Source of the DNA: Bacteroidota bacterium
Lineage (GTDB): Bacteria; Bacteroidota; Bacteroidia; Cytophagales; Cyclobacteriaceae
DNA: 64,000 bases
Assembly: GCA_947470895.1 (NCBI GenBank)
Contig: CANIVF010000004.1
Span: forward strand, 1 to 64,000
Reading direction: 5' to 3'
Of the stretch, positions 25,564 through 34,369 are shown piece after piece (position 1 is the stretch's first letter; every line of letters begins with the position of its first letter). A program made the position numbers and the translations under genes. Under the pieces are notes generated by a model that saw only the letters and a list, made by a program, of their open reading frames with translations, was not told the origin of the DNA and searched no databases.

Positions 25564-28500
25564 ATGACAATTTTATCTACTCTTTTAAAACAAAAGAAAG
25601 TTGTCTTACCCCCCTACTTTTCACGGGAAATAAGGCTTCCCTTAACGATCTTCTTATTTTTATTAGCCCATTTTTCAATTGCGCAAATTAGCAGTACCTC
25701 CATAGGAGGTGATTGGAGCTCACCATCAACGTGGGTTGGAGGTGTACTTCCTACTTCGGCTGATGACGTTGTTATTGCTGCCGGGTCTAATGTAGTCATA
25801 AGAAGTCCGTATGTTTTGGTATCCCCTGCATTAAGCCATTCCTTAACTTTAAACGGAACTCTGACTATGGGAAGTGGATCTTCCTCAGACAGAGCATTGG
25901 TAATATCAAACTTCTTATTAATTAATTCCGGGGGAATTTTAACCAATGATGGTACCGCACTTCACAGCATTAGTATCGGAGGAGATTTTACCAATAATGG
26001 TACCTTCAACGCTATAGTTGCTTCAGGCAGAATTCAAATTTCTTTTAATGGAGCCGGGGCACAGGTAATTGATGGAAGTTCATCCACTCAAAACTTTCAG
26101 GGGCTAATCATTAATAAACCGACAGGCCAATCCGTAACAACAGCAGGAGGCGTTACGTCTATTAATGCCTCAGCATTTACTCAAACTTCAGGTGACTTTG
26201 TTGCACCATCTTCATTTACTGTTTCAGGTAACATGACCTTAACATCCGGAGTTTATACGGCAGGTACCAATACGTCTATCGGAGGGAACTTTACACGCAA
26301 TGGATCAACCGCAACATTTACGGCTGGTTCTGGCACTGTAACTTTCAATGGCACATCGCAGACCATTTCAGGAACAGTATCACCTGTTGGTTTCAATAAT
26401 TTAGTTACAAGTGCAAGCGCCAACGTGTTGGCTAACTATGATTTAGCAGTCGGTGGTAATTTATCCATTGGCAGTGGAACTTCGTTCACGGTAATTGGGT
26501 ATAATTTAACGGTAACAGGAACAACAACGATAGCGGGTAATTTTATTTTCTCAACCTCTACTGCGGGCACCAAAACATTTGGTGGGCTTCTTACCATTGC
26601 ATCAGGAGGAACATGGAATAACTCCTTTGGTGAAAATGCACGGATAGTTGCTGGCATAACGAATAATGGCACATTTACATCTGGTACTGGTCAGTATCTA
26701 TTTGTGAACGATTCGCAGATTAATGGAACTTTTGACATATCCAATGTGTCAGTTGAAAGCACCTTTATCCTCACTAATAATGGCACCCTCAACGTTTCTA
26801 CGGACCTTGGCGGTGGAGGGACCTTACAACAAGGTTTGAATTCAACACTTAATGTAAGTGGAACCACATCGATCGCGGTAATCAGCGCTTCCTCTTCCAC
26901 TAATACTGTGAATTATTCAGGAGGTAATCAAGCCATAAAAGGTGCAAATTATTCAAACTTGATTTTATCCGGGAGTGGTGTAAAATCTCTGAACACTTCA
27001 ACCTCTGCCATTTCAGGAGACCTTACTCTAAGTGGTACTGTATCCACTACAACCACTACGACTAATTTAACCATTGGAGGTAATCTTTCGATCGGTGATA
27101 ACTCATTACTTACCAATGGAAATGGGATCAATACAATTACCCTTACTGTTGGAAATTCTCTTTTAGGCGGTGGTACACTATCCCAAACCACTAATTCCAT
27201 TTTAACTATTAATGGCGGATCAACGTCAACACTTGCCCAGATCAATGCTGCGGCAACACCTAACACGGTCAATTATAATGGTGCGTCACCTAAGGTTACA
27301 CCAGGTACTTACCGCAATCTGTTCCTGAATCAACCTACAGGAAACGCATTACTATATGGAAACACTTCAGTTGCAGGAAACCTTACATTAAATAGTGGTA
27401 ATCTTGATTTGGCGAATAACAACCTTACTTTAGATGCTGCATCCAATCTTGTTATCGCTAGCCCATCAGCAACAAAAATGATCATTACTTCGGGTAGTGG
27501 GGAATTAAGAAAGAATTTCAATGCGGTTGGGAGTTTTACATTTCCAATTGGAGATGCTAGCGGAACTGTAGAGTATACTCCTGTTACTGTTAATGTTACA
27601 GCAGCGAGTGCTTTTTCAGGCTCTTATATTGGCGCATCTGTGGTGGATGATAAATTCCACTCAAATAGTTCAACTACTGATTACTTGACACGCTATTGGA
27701 ATATTTCGCAAAGTGGAATATCAAACTGCGTGGCTACCGTTACCGCAAGCTACGTTGCCCAAGACTTGATTGGAATTGTAGGTAATACCGTTGCCGGCCA
27801 ACTAACCGGAACATTCAATCAAGTTACTAATGGCTGGAAAAAGTTCACCGCTCTTAATGGTTCTCTTACCGCAGCAGGAGCCATTCTTGCCACTGGTGAA
27901 CCATCTGTGTTTACCGGTATTACTGGAGCAAATCCTACCGTTATCATTACCGGAGGTGGGGTATCAGTTTGCTCTGGCACGGATGTACCACTCTCGACTA
28001 CCGCAACAGGAACATCGACAATTGTATACACATGGAGTCCAGCTACGGGGCTGAGTGCAATTAACGTGGCCAATCCAATAGCTTCTCCAGCCACCACAAC
28101 CACCTACACCGTTACTATCTATGATGGTAATGGAGGTTCAGCGTTTACTAACACAATAATAACCGCTAATGCGTTGCCAGCTGAAAAAGTGGTGACTGAC
28201 CCAAGTACATGTCTGGGTACGTCTGTCAATATTACCTTAGTGGGATCTGTATCCGGAGTTAATTATCAATTACGTGCAGATAATGATGACTCGCTGGTAG
28301 GTACAGCAGTGGCAGGCACTGGAAGTGATATTAAATTCCCTGTAAATCCATCATTTACCACGACTTATAATGTGTTAGCTACCTTGGCTGCAACGTCATG
28401 CAGTTTAGAGATGGCAGATAAGTCAACCGTAACCGTAAATACATTGCCGTCTGCCCCAATAGCGAGTGCAACATCACAGCCATCATGTTCTGTGGCAACG

Positions 28501-31500
28501 GGTGAAATTACGGTCAGCTCCAACATAACCGATTTAACATTCAGTATTGATGGATCGGATTACACGAATACTACGGGTTTATTCACAGGATTGGTTTCTG
28601 GCGATTATACGGTAACGGCAAAAAGTGTGGCAGGATGTATTTCACTGGGTTCAGCTATGATAACAATAAATCCTGCTACGGGTGGGGCACCATCAGTCCC
28701 TGTAGCGAGTGCAACACTTCAGCCAACTTGCTCGGATTCCACAGGAACGATTACCGTAAGTTCGGATATCACCGGATTATCATTCAGCATTGATGGATCG
28801 GATTATTCAAATACTACGGGTATATTCACAGGATTAGTACCAAATGATTATACTGTAACGGCAAAGAGCGCAGCTGGATGTATATCAGCACCATCTTCTT
28901 CGATAGCAATAGATTTAGCCGTTGACGCACCGTCATCCCCAATCGCGAGCGCCACGCTTCAGCCTACCTGTTCTGTTTCCACGGGAACGATTACCATAAG
29001 TTCAAGTCTTACCGGGTTAACCTTTAGTGTTGATGGATCTGATTATACTAACACCACAGGAGTGTTTACAGGGTTGGCTGCCGGCACGTATACGGTCACT
29101 GCAAAGAATGTCGCAGGCTGCATTTCACCGGCTTCATCGGGTATTACCATCACTGCTCAACCGGCCACGCCTTCTGCTCCAACAGCAACGGTGACGGCCC
29201 AGCCAACATGTTCACTGGAAACCGGAACGCTTACGGTAAGTTCAACTCTTACCGGGTTAACATTTAGTGTCGATGGATCTGCTTATACCAACACCACAGG
29301 AGTGTTTACAGGGTTGACTGCCGGCACGTATACGGTCACTGCGAAGAATGGTGCAGGCTGTATTTCACTGGCTTCATCGGATCTTACCATCAATGCTCAA
29401 CCGGCAACACCGGTAGCCCCTGCCGCGAGTGCAACAGCCCAGCCGACATGTTCAGTAGCCACAGGAACGATTACCGTAAGTTCAAGTCTTACCGGGTTAA
29501 CCTTTAGTGTTGATGGATCTGATTATACTAACACCACAGGAGTGTTTACAGGGTTGTCTGCCGGCACGTATACGGTCACTGCGAAGAATGGAGCAGGCTG
29601 TATTTCACAGGCTTCATCGGATCTTACGATGACTGCTCAACCGGCCACGCCATCTGCTCCAACAGCAACGGTGACGGCCCAGCCGACATGTTCAGTAACC
29701 ACGGGAACGCTTACGGTAAGTTCAAGTCTTACCGGGTTAACCTTTAGTGTCGATGGATCTGCTTATACCAACACCACAGGAGTGTTTACAGGGTTGACTG
29801 CCGGCACGTATACGGTTACCGCGAAGAATGGTGCGGGCTGTATTTCACAGGCTTCATCGGATCTTACGATCACGGCTCAACCGGCCGCGCCTTCCGCTCC
29901 AACTGCAACGGTGACGGCCCAGCCTACCTGTTCTGTTTCCACAGGAACGCTTACCGTCAGTTCAAGTCTTACCGGATTAACATTTAGTGTCGATGGATCT
30001 GATTATACTAACACCACAGGAGTGTTTACAGGGTTGTTTGACGGCACGTATACGGTTACTGCGAAGAACGATGCAGGCTGTATTTCACAGGCTTCATCTG
30101 ATATTACCATCATTGCGCAACCGGCCACACCGGTAGCTCCAGTAGCAAGTGCAACAGCCCAGCCAACATGTTCCGTAGCCACAGGAACGATTACCGTAAG
30201 TTCGGATGTCACCGGATTAACGTTCAGTATTGATGGATCAGATTATTCAAATACTACGGGTGTATTTACAGGATTAGTACCAAATGATTATACCGTAACG
30301 GCAAAGAGCGCAGCTGGATGTATATCAGCACCATCTTCTTCGATAGCAATAGATTTAGCCGTTGGCGCACCGTCATCCCCAATCGCGAGCGCCACGCTTC
30401 AGCCTACCTGTTCTGTTTCCACAGGAACGATTACCGTAAGCTCAGATCTTACAGATTTGTCATTCAGCTTAGATGGATCTGACTTTACCAATACGACAGG
30501 AGTGTTTACTGAATTAATCGCTGGCAATTATACCATAACAGCGAAAAATGGTTCGGGTTGTGTTTCTCCGATTTCATCGATCATTACAATCAATGCTCAA
30601 CCGGATGTTCCGTCTGTGAGTTTACCATCAGCTTCATTGTGCATAGGTGCAACGATGACTGCAAGCCCGACTACAAACGGTACGTGGGTGAGCAACGATC
30701 CAAGTATAGCCACAATCGATAACGCTGGATTAATCACCGGGATTTCAGCAGGCGCTGTTACTTTCACGTTTACATTGACCGTATCCGGTTGCAGCGTTAC
30801 CACATCATCCATTACAGTACATGCACTTCCAACAGTGACTACATCATTAGCGACAATGTGCTCAGGCACCACGATGACTTCCAGCCCAGCTGGTGGTACA
30901 TGGGTTAGCAACACACCGGGTGTAGCAACTATTAACAGTACTACCGGATTAATCACCGGTGTTTCGGCCGGTACAGTAACATTCACTTTTACATCAACAG
31001 CAACTGGATGCAGCAATACCACAGCTACAGTAACGGTATCTCCTTCTCCAGAGAAGCCTGTGATCACGGTATCAAATGTATCTACGGATACGCCAACACT
31101 TACCTCCAGTAGTAACATCGGCAATCAATGGTTCAAGGATAATGTAGTAATTACGGGTGTAACTGGTAAAACGCTCACGGTATCTGCAAGTGGTTCATAC
31201 ACTGTTCAGGTAACTTCGAATGGATGTGTAAGTGCTGTTTCAGAAGCATCGGCCATTGTGATTACCGGGATTGAGCAACGAATCATGTCTGGTCGTTCAG
31301 CTATCTATCCTAACCCAGCTAAGGAAGTTATTCAAATCGATTGGAGTGATTTTGCCTCAGAGTCTCTGATTGAAGTAAAGATTTATGATCAGCTAGGTCG
31401 ATTGATAACTTCAAAAGTAGTGACGAGCTCCGATAACTCACTAGATGTGAGAAGTCTTGTACAAGGGCCATACGTACTCCTGGCAAGACAAAACACTTTG

Positions 31501-31530
31501 CTGATGGTTCAACGATTTATAAAAGAATAA
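25564..31530 (+). CDS. Giant secreted adhesin-like protein with nine 80-residue repeats and T9SS sorting domain
   Basis: ATG 25564 gives 1988 residues; a TTG at 25543 would only lengthen the signal region. The signal peptide ends near LAHFSIA, leaving Gln first. Residues about 50-770 are serine/threonine/glycine-rich beta-strand repeats starting with GGDWSSPSTWVGGVLPTSAD, as in surface passenger proteins. A gene part with ICSGTDVPLS-like Ig motifs follows, then nine 80-residue repeats (965-1685; TGLTFSVDGSDYTNTTGVFT), two Ig/BIG2-like domains (GTWVSNDPSIATIDNAGLIT) and a type IX secretion sorting domain (1912-1988; SAIYPNPAKEVIQID). It is probably a cell-surface or released adhesin. It stands alone with a terminator after it. 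Confidence 0.93.
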   Translation: MTILSTLLKQKKVVLPPYFSREIRLPLTIFLFLLAHFSIAQISSTSIGGDWSSPSTWVGGVLPTSADDVVIAAGSNVVIRSPYVLVSPALSHSLTLNGTLTMGSGSSSDRALVISNFLLINSGGILTNDGTALHSISIGGDFTNNGTFNAIVASGRIQISFNGAGAQVIDGSSSTQNFQGLIINKPTGQSVTTAGGVTSINASAFTQTSGDFVAPSSFTVSGNMTLTSGVYTAGTNTSIGGNFTRNGSTATFTAGSGTVTFNGTSQTISGTVSPVGFNNLVTSASANVLANYDLAVGGNLSIGSGTSFTVIGYNLTVTGTTTIAGNFIFSTSTAGTKTFGGLLTIASGGTWNNSFGENARIVAGITNNGTFTSGTGQYLFVNDSQINGTFDISNVSVESTFILTNNGTLNVSTDLGGGGTLQQGLNSTLNVSGTTSIAVISASSSTNTVNYSGGNQAIKGANYSNLILSGSGVKSLNTSTSAISGDLTLSGTVSTTTTTTNLTIGGNLSIGDNSLLTNGNGINTITLTVGNSLLGGGTLSQTTNSILTINGGSTSTLAQINAAATPNTVNYNGASPKVTPGTYRNLFLNQPTGNALLYGNTSVAGNLTLNSGNLDLANNNLTLDAASNLVIASPSATKMIITSGSGELRKNFNAVGSFTFPIGDASGTVEYTPVTVNVTAASAFSGSYIGASVVDDKFHSNSSTTDYLTRYWNISQSGISNCVATVTASYVAQDLIGIVGNTVAGQLTGTFNQVTNGWKKFTALNGSLTAAGAILATGEPSVFTGITGANPTVIITGGGVSVCSGTDVPLSTTATGTSTIVYTWSPATGLSAINVANPIASPATTTTYTVTIYDGNGGSAFTNTIITANALPAEKVVTDPSTCLGTSVNITLVGSVSGVNYQLRADNDDSLVGTAVAGTGSDIKFPVNPSFTTTYNVLATLAATSCSLEMADKSTVTVNTLPSAPIASATSQPSCSVATGEITVSSNITDLTFSIDGSDYTNTTGLFTGLVSGDYTVTAKSVAGCISLGSAMITINPATGGAPSVPVASATLQPTCSDSTGTITVSSDITGLSFSIDGSDYSNTTGIFTGLVPNDYTVTAKSAAGCISAPSSSIAIDLAVDAPSSPIASATLQPTCSVSTGTITISSSLTGLTFSVDGSDYTNTTGVFTGLAAGTYTVTAKNVAGCISPASSGITITAQPATPSAPTATVTAQPTCSLETGTLTVSSTLTGLTFSVDGSAYTNTTGVFTGLTAGTYTVTAKNGAGCISLASSDLTINAQPATPVAPAASATAQPTCSVATGTITVSSSLTGLTFSVDGSDYTNTTGVFTGLSAGTYTVTAKNGAGCISQASSDLTMTAQPATPSAPTATVTAQPTCSVTTGTLTVSSSLTGLTFSVDGSAYTNTTGVFTGLTAGTYTVTAKNGAGCISQASSDLTITAQPAAPSAPTATVTAQPTCSVSTGTLTVSSSLTGLTFSVDGSDYTNTTGVFTGLFDGTYTVTAKNDAGCISQASSDITIIAQPATPVAPVASATAQPTCSVATGTITVSSDVTGLTFSIDGSDYSNTTGVFTGLVPNDYTVTAKSAAGCISAPSSSIAIDLAVGAPSSPIASATLQPTCSVSTGTITVSSDLTDLSFSLDGSDFTNTTGVFTELIAGNYTITAKNGSGCVSPISSIITINAQPDVPSVSLPSASLCIGATMTASPTTNGTWVSNDPSIATIDNAGLITGISAGAVTFTFTLTVSGCSVTTSSITVHALPTVTTSLATMCSGTTMTSSPAGGTWVSNTPGVATINSTTGLITGVSAGTVTFTFTSTATGCSNTTATVTVSPSPEKPVITVSNVSTDTPTLTSSSNIGNQWFKDNVVITGVTGKTLTVSASGSYTVQVTSNGCVSAVSEASAIVITGIEQRIMSGRSAIYPNPAKEVIQIDWSDFASESLIEVKIYDQLGRLITSKVVTSSDNSLDVRSLVQGPYVLLARQNTLLMVQRFIKE
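28456..30618 (+). repeat. Nine tandem 240-bp in-frame repeats
   Basis: Units start at 28456 (243 bp), then 28699, 28939, 29179, 29419, 29659, 29899, 30139 and 30379, each exactly 240 bp. Each encodes about 80 residues with one conserved pattern from QPTCS through SVDGSDYTNTTGVFTGL to TVTAKNGAGCIS. Central units are nearly identical in DNA, and units 3 to 7 alternate between a GSDYT and a GSAYT form. The unit starting 30139 is close to a copy of the unit at 28699. Confidence 0.95.
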
Positions 31531-31971
31531 TTGGCTGATAGGGTCCAAGATTCAGGCACATCTTTAGTTTACAATAACATCAACCGTTTAGTGAAATGTA
31601 TTTCACTAAACTCTTTTTTATTTTTAGCACCTGAGAAAATGGTGAGCCTCAGAAAGTCTTGAATACTTTGGACTTGATCGCGAAGCCTATTCAACACCAC
31701 TACTTATGGTAATGGAAATCAGGATCTAACTTGTTGTTGTATACGATTAGATCTTATATTATTAGTGTGATCAGTCGTTGAATGACCCGCTCATAAAATG
31801 AAGTCCTTTGATATGCTTGAAGCTTTTTAAGTTCAGTAGATTCAGTACGCTCATTTAATACTAAGGTAAATCAGCTACCATCGTTCAGTGTTTGTTCCTA
31901 GGGCGATTTAGGAAAATTGAATGGAATATGAAATCTATTCTCTACTCATTCATCGATTGATGAAAGTTACA
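31531..31971. other. Intergenic region between convergent genes
   Basis: This stretch lies between the T9SS protein gene and the ATP-grasp gene on the other strand. It contains one clear terminator (31586-31625). The rest is AT-rich with no coding frame that I can support; a 76-codon + strand frame at 31921 mostly overlaps the ATP-grasp gene in antisense and is not convincing. Confidence 0.5.
31586..31625 (+). terminator. Rho-independent terminator of the T9SS protein gene
   Basis: An 11-bp perfect stem, GTTTAGTGAAA (31586-31596) and TTTCACTAAAC (31601-31611), with a TGTA loop is followed by a T-rich run to about 31625. It lies 56 bases after the stop of the giant gene. Confidence 0.88.
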
Positions 31972-33015
31972 TTACTTGGCAAATTTCTGAAGATACTTAA
32001 CTTGATCATTGATTATCGAAAAAACGATATCAACAAATCTGTTGGTATACGAATCACGGAAGAGCAATTTATCCTTATACTCAGCGTAAGACATATTTCT
32101 CTTACTCAAATCAACACCTGGGTTGGGTTGATAGTTAGGGCTAACCTCTAAGATTAAAGGGGTTGTAGAAAGGTCATCGTTTTTCCAGGCAATATCAAAC
32201 GCACCGGTGGTCATATTTAATCGTTGAAATTGCTCGATAATAAATTCTCTCCATTGCTCAGGAAAGGAACCAAAATCGATATCGTTACCAAAAGATGATG
32301 CTGTGGGTCTCCATTTGTCTGATCGGTTTATACGCCAGTAGAAGTGGGCCACCTTATCGCCTACCAGAATTACGCGCAGATCCCGTCTCATTTCCAAAAG
32401 TTCCTGAGCAATTAGGAATTTACTTCCTGAGAAATAATCATTCCCTGCAAAGAATTTGTCTATATCTTCTTTACTAGTGATTTTATGAAGGCCATCAGAC
32501 GAAGATGAATGCTCTTCTTTAATTAAGTAGGGATACGATAAATCTATAGTGTTAACTTCATCGGTGCTGGTAATTAAGAATGTTTTTGGGGTAGATATAT
32601 TGTGTTCAAAAAATTTCTGTGTCATGAACCCTTTATTTTCCCAATACAATACTTCGCTTGATCCCGGGTAAACTTTACATTTCTGATCCTCTAGCTGTTT
32701 GCAAACAAAATGCAGGGTTTGAGTGTAGTTACTAAATTCAAATGGATCCAGGCCTCTGGAGTAGCGTAAATAAATATTTTTATTGGAGAAATGACCGATC
32801 TTACTTGTAATGCTGATGTTAAACTTTATTCCATTATTCGAAAGAGCATCCATCACCCCCATGTAATCGACAAACTCGTCTTCTTTAAAAAACTTGATGC
32901 CCCAGATTTTCATCCATACGATGTTGTCTGTTTTCTTAAATGTTAAACCTTTTAAATTTGTTTTCTTAAAAAGGTAAATTAACATCAAAGAATACTTAAT
33001 TAACTTAGAGAACAT
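31972..33015 (-). CDS. ATP-grasp (RimK-like) ligase in polysaccharide locus
   Basis: A 347-residue protein with an ATP-grasp fold, whose members join a carboxylate to an amine or thiol through an acyl phosphate. Seen motifs are the ATP-binding strand LSYPYLIKEEHSSSSDGLHK, the region DLRVILVGDKVAHFYWRI and the Mg-binding end GAFDIAWKND with LILEVSPNYQPNPG (Asp, Glu and Asn in the usual order). The N-terminal 120 residues resemble the pre-ATP-grasp domain. It follows a PLP aminotransferase on the same strand in a Wzx/Wzy locus, so it may attach an amino acid or similar group to a sugar. The substrate is unknown. Confidence 0.82.
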   Translation of the reverse strand: MFSKLIKYSLMLIYLFKKTNLKGLTFKKTDNIVWMKIWGIKFFKEDEFVDYMGVMDALSNNGIKFNISITSKIGHFSNKNIYLRYSRGLDPFEFSNYTQTLHFVCKQLEDQKCKVYPGSSEVLYWENKGFMTQKFFEHNISTPKTFLITSTDEVNTIDLSYPYLIKEEHSSSSDGLHKITSKEDIDKFFAGNDYFSGSKFLIAQELLEMRRDLRVILVGDKVAHFYWRINRSDKWRPTASSFGNDIDFGSFPEQWREFIIEQFQRLNMTTGAFDIAWKNDDLSTTPLILEVSPNYQPNPGVDLSKRNMSYAEYKDKLLFRDSYTNRFVDIVFSIINDQVKYLQKFAK

Positions 33016-33070
33016 ATTTCAGAGTTATTATGTGGCCGTGATTGACAAAAGGAATAATACCGACTTGATA

Positions 33071-34228
33071 TTATTTAAAAATATCTCTTAATGAGCTAAT
33101 GATGTATTCATTTTCTTCTTTGTAGCGCGTTGCCACCCTGATGAACTGGCCATGTAAACCTATTTTATCAGAACAGTTTCTTGCATAGATGCCATAGTTT
33201 AACAATAGTTCAGTGGCGATTTCATCGGAAGTCTGTCCGTTAAGAATTTCAACGAGTACGAAATTTGCTTTTGTGGGATACACTTTAATCTTTGGTATTC
33301 GATTAAGTTCGGTAACAAAAAACAGTGATTCAGTAATGTATTTCTTTCTTACCTCTTCGTATTCCACAATAAAATCTTTGCGAGTGTATAATCGGAAGAA
33401 GTATTCAGCTAAGCCGCTTGAATTCCATAAATACCCTGTGTTGAGGAGGTGCGTAACTTTTTCTGCTGGTAAAATCGCGTAGCCACAACGAATGCCCGCG
33501 ATGCCGAAGTCCTTGGACATACTTTTGACGATATGAACATTGGGATACTTATCAAGCAGACTTGCAATGGAAGGTAACTTTAAGCTACTGTTTTCAAAAG
33601 CAAAATGGATAAAACTCTCATCAATAATGATGGTAGGAACCCACGATAACTCTTCAATGATTCTTATTATTTCTTGATGAGGAATATAGCCACCATCGGG
33701 ATTGTTAGGATTGATGAGGACCAGTGAATCAGGTTTGTTTTTTGTTACAAACGCAATATAATCATCCGGATCAACCCTGAAATTGTCTTCTTTTTTTAAT
33801 TCGTAATAGACAACTTCAGTACCCGGAAGGGCGAAAGAATAATACGGTGAGAATGTTGGAATGTTAACAATCAATTTATCCTTTACGAAATGATGGATAA
33901 TCGCCTGTATAACTTCGGTTGCTCCATTGCCAATGAATATCCTGGAGGGGTCAATCTGCAAGTGACGGCCAACGAGATTGGCTATCTCATTGTTCTGCGA
34001 AGGATAAAACTCCAACACATTGTTGATCTCTCCCGTGTCTAATAGTTCTTTCTTGAAATACTTAAGGAACAACTCGGTGGCGTATGGATTAGACAGAAAA
34101 CAAGCATCCACTTTGATTTCAATTTCTGGCATCTCTGCCTTCAGCGTTGTAAGGCTGGGGGAGTGATTCCCTGCACTTATTTTGAGCTTATTGAATTTTT
34201 CAAAGAGAGCAGCGCTTGATGCGTTCAT
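33071..34228 (-). CDS. HisC/CobD-like PLP-dependent aminotransferase or decarboxylase
   Basis: A 385-residue class I/II fold-type I PLP enzyme. It has IFIGNGATEVIQAIIHHFV, the cofactor contacts LVLINPNNPDGGYIP and PTIIIDESFIHFAF, and the Schiff-base lysine in HIVKSMSKDFGIAGIRCGY. These are closest to histidinol-phosphate aminotransferase and threonine-phosphate decarboxylase. No histidine or cobalamin genes are nearby. The gene sits 55 bp upstream of the ATP-grasp gene, within a surface polysaccharide locus, so it more likely makes a small amine or amino acid for decoration. This role is inferred from context. Confidence 0.85.
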   Translation of the reverse strand: MNASSAALFEKFNKLKISAGNHSPSLTTLKAEMPEIEIKVDACFLSNPYATELFLKYFKKELLDTGEINNVLEFYPSQNNEIANLVGRHLQIDPSRIFIGNGATEVIQAIIHHFVKDKLIVNIPTFSPYYSFALPGTEVVYYELKKEDNFRVDPDDYIAFVTKNKPDSLVLINPNNPDGGYIPHQEIIRIIEELSWVPTIIIDESFIHFAFENSSLKLPSIASLLDKYPNVHIVKSMSKDFGIAGIRCGYAILPAEKVTHLLNTGYLWNSSGLAEYFFRLYTRKDFIVEYEEVRKKYITESLFFVTELNRIPKIKVYPTKANFVLVEILNGQTSDEIATELLLNYGIYARNCSDKIGLHGQFIRVATRYKEENEYIISSLRDIFK

Positions 34229-34324
34229 ATAGTATTTTTTGATTTAAGTGGCAAATGAAACGAAATATTTTATCTTATTCAAGAATCGAAAATAGGTTCA
34301 GGGTAACCGTTTGCTTACCTGGTC

Positions 34325-34332
34325 CAAATTTA
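34325..34332 (-). promoter_or_regulatory. Possible -7 promoter element for the aminotransferase/ATP-grasp pair
   Basis: On the - strand this reads TAAATTTG, an exact TAnnTTTG match, about 97 bases upstream of the aminotransferase start in a 141-base gap. A TTTC lies further upstream at a somewhat long spacing, so the -33 box is uncertain. Confidence 0.3.
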
Positions 34333-34369
34333 TTTCGGTGTTTTTAATTCATATTGAAAGCGTTTTAAC

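Noticed and set aside
25614-30212. Several antisense frames of 60-110 codons within the T9SS protein gene
   Set aside because: All show the same Val/Pro/Leu-rich composition dictated by the sense strand. None has a domain-like sequence.
28456-30618. Tandem repeats considered as a CRISPR array
   Set aside because: The units are 240 bp, in-frame and protein-coding throughout, without short repeats and unique spacers. No cas genes are present.
30597-31124. A 175-codon antisense frame under the Ig-like part of the giant gene
   Set aside because: It is a by-product of the repetitive, T/S/V/G-rich codons of the sense gene. Its translation is low-complexity Val/Pro/Thr with no known motif.
31921-32151. 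A 76-codon + strand frame at the 3' end of the ATP-grasp gene
   Set aside because: Most of it is antisense to conserved ATP-grasp sequence, and its composition is unremarkable.
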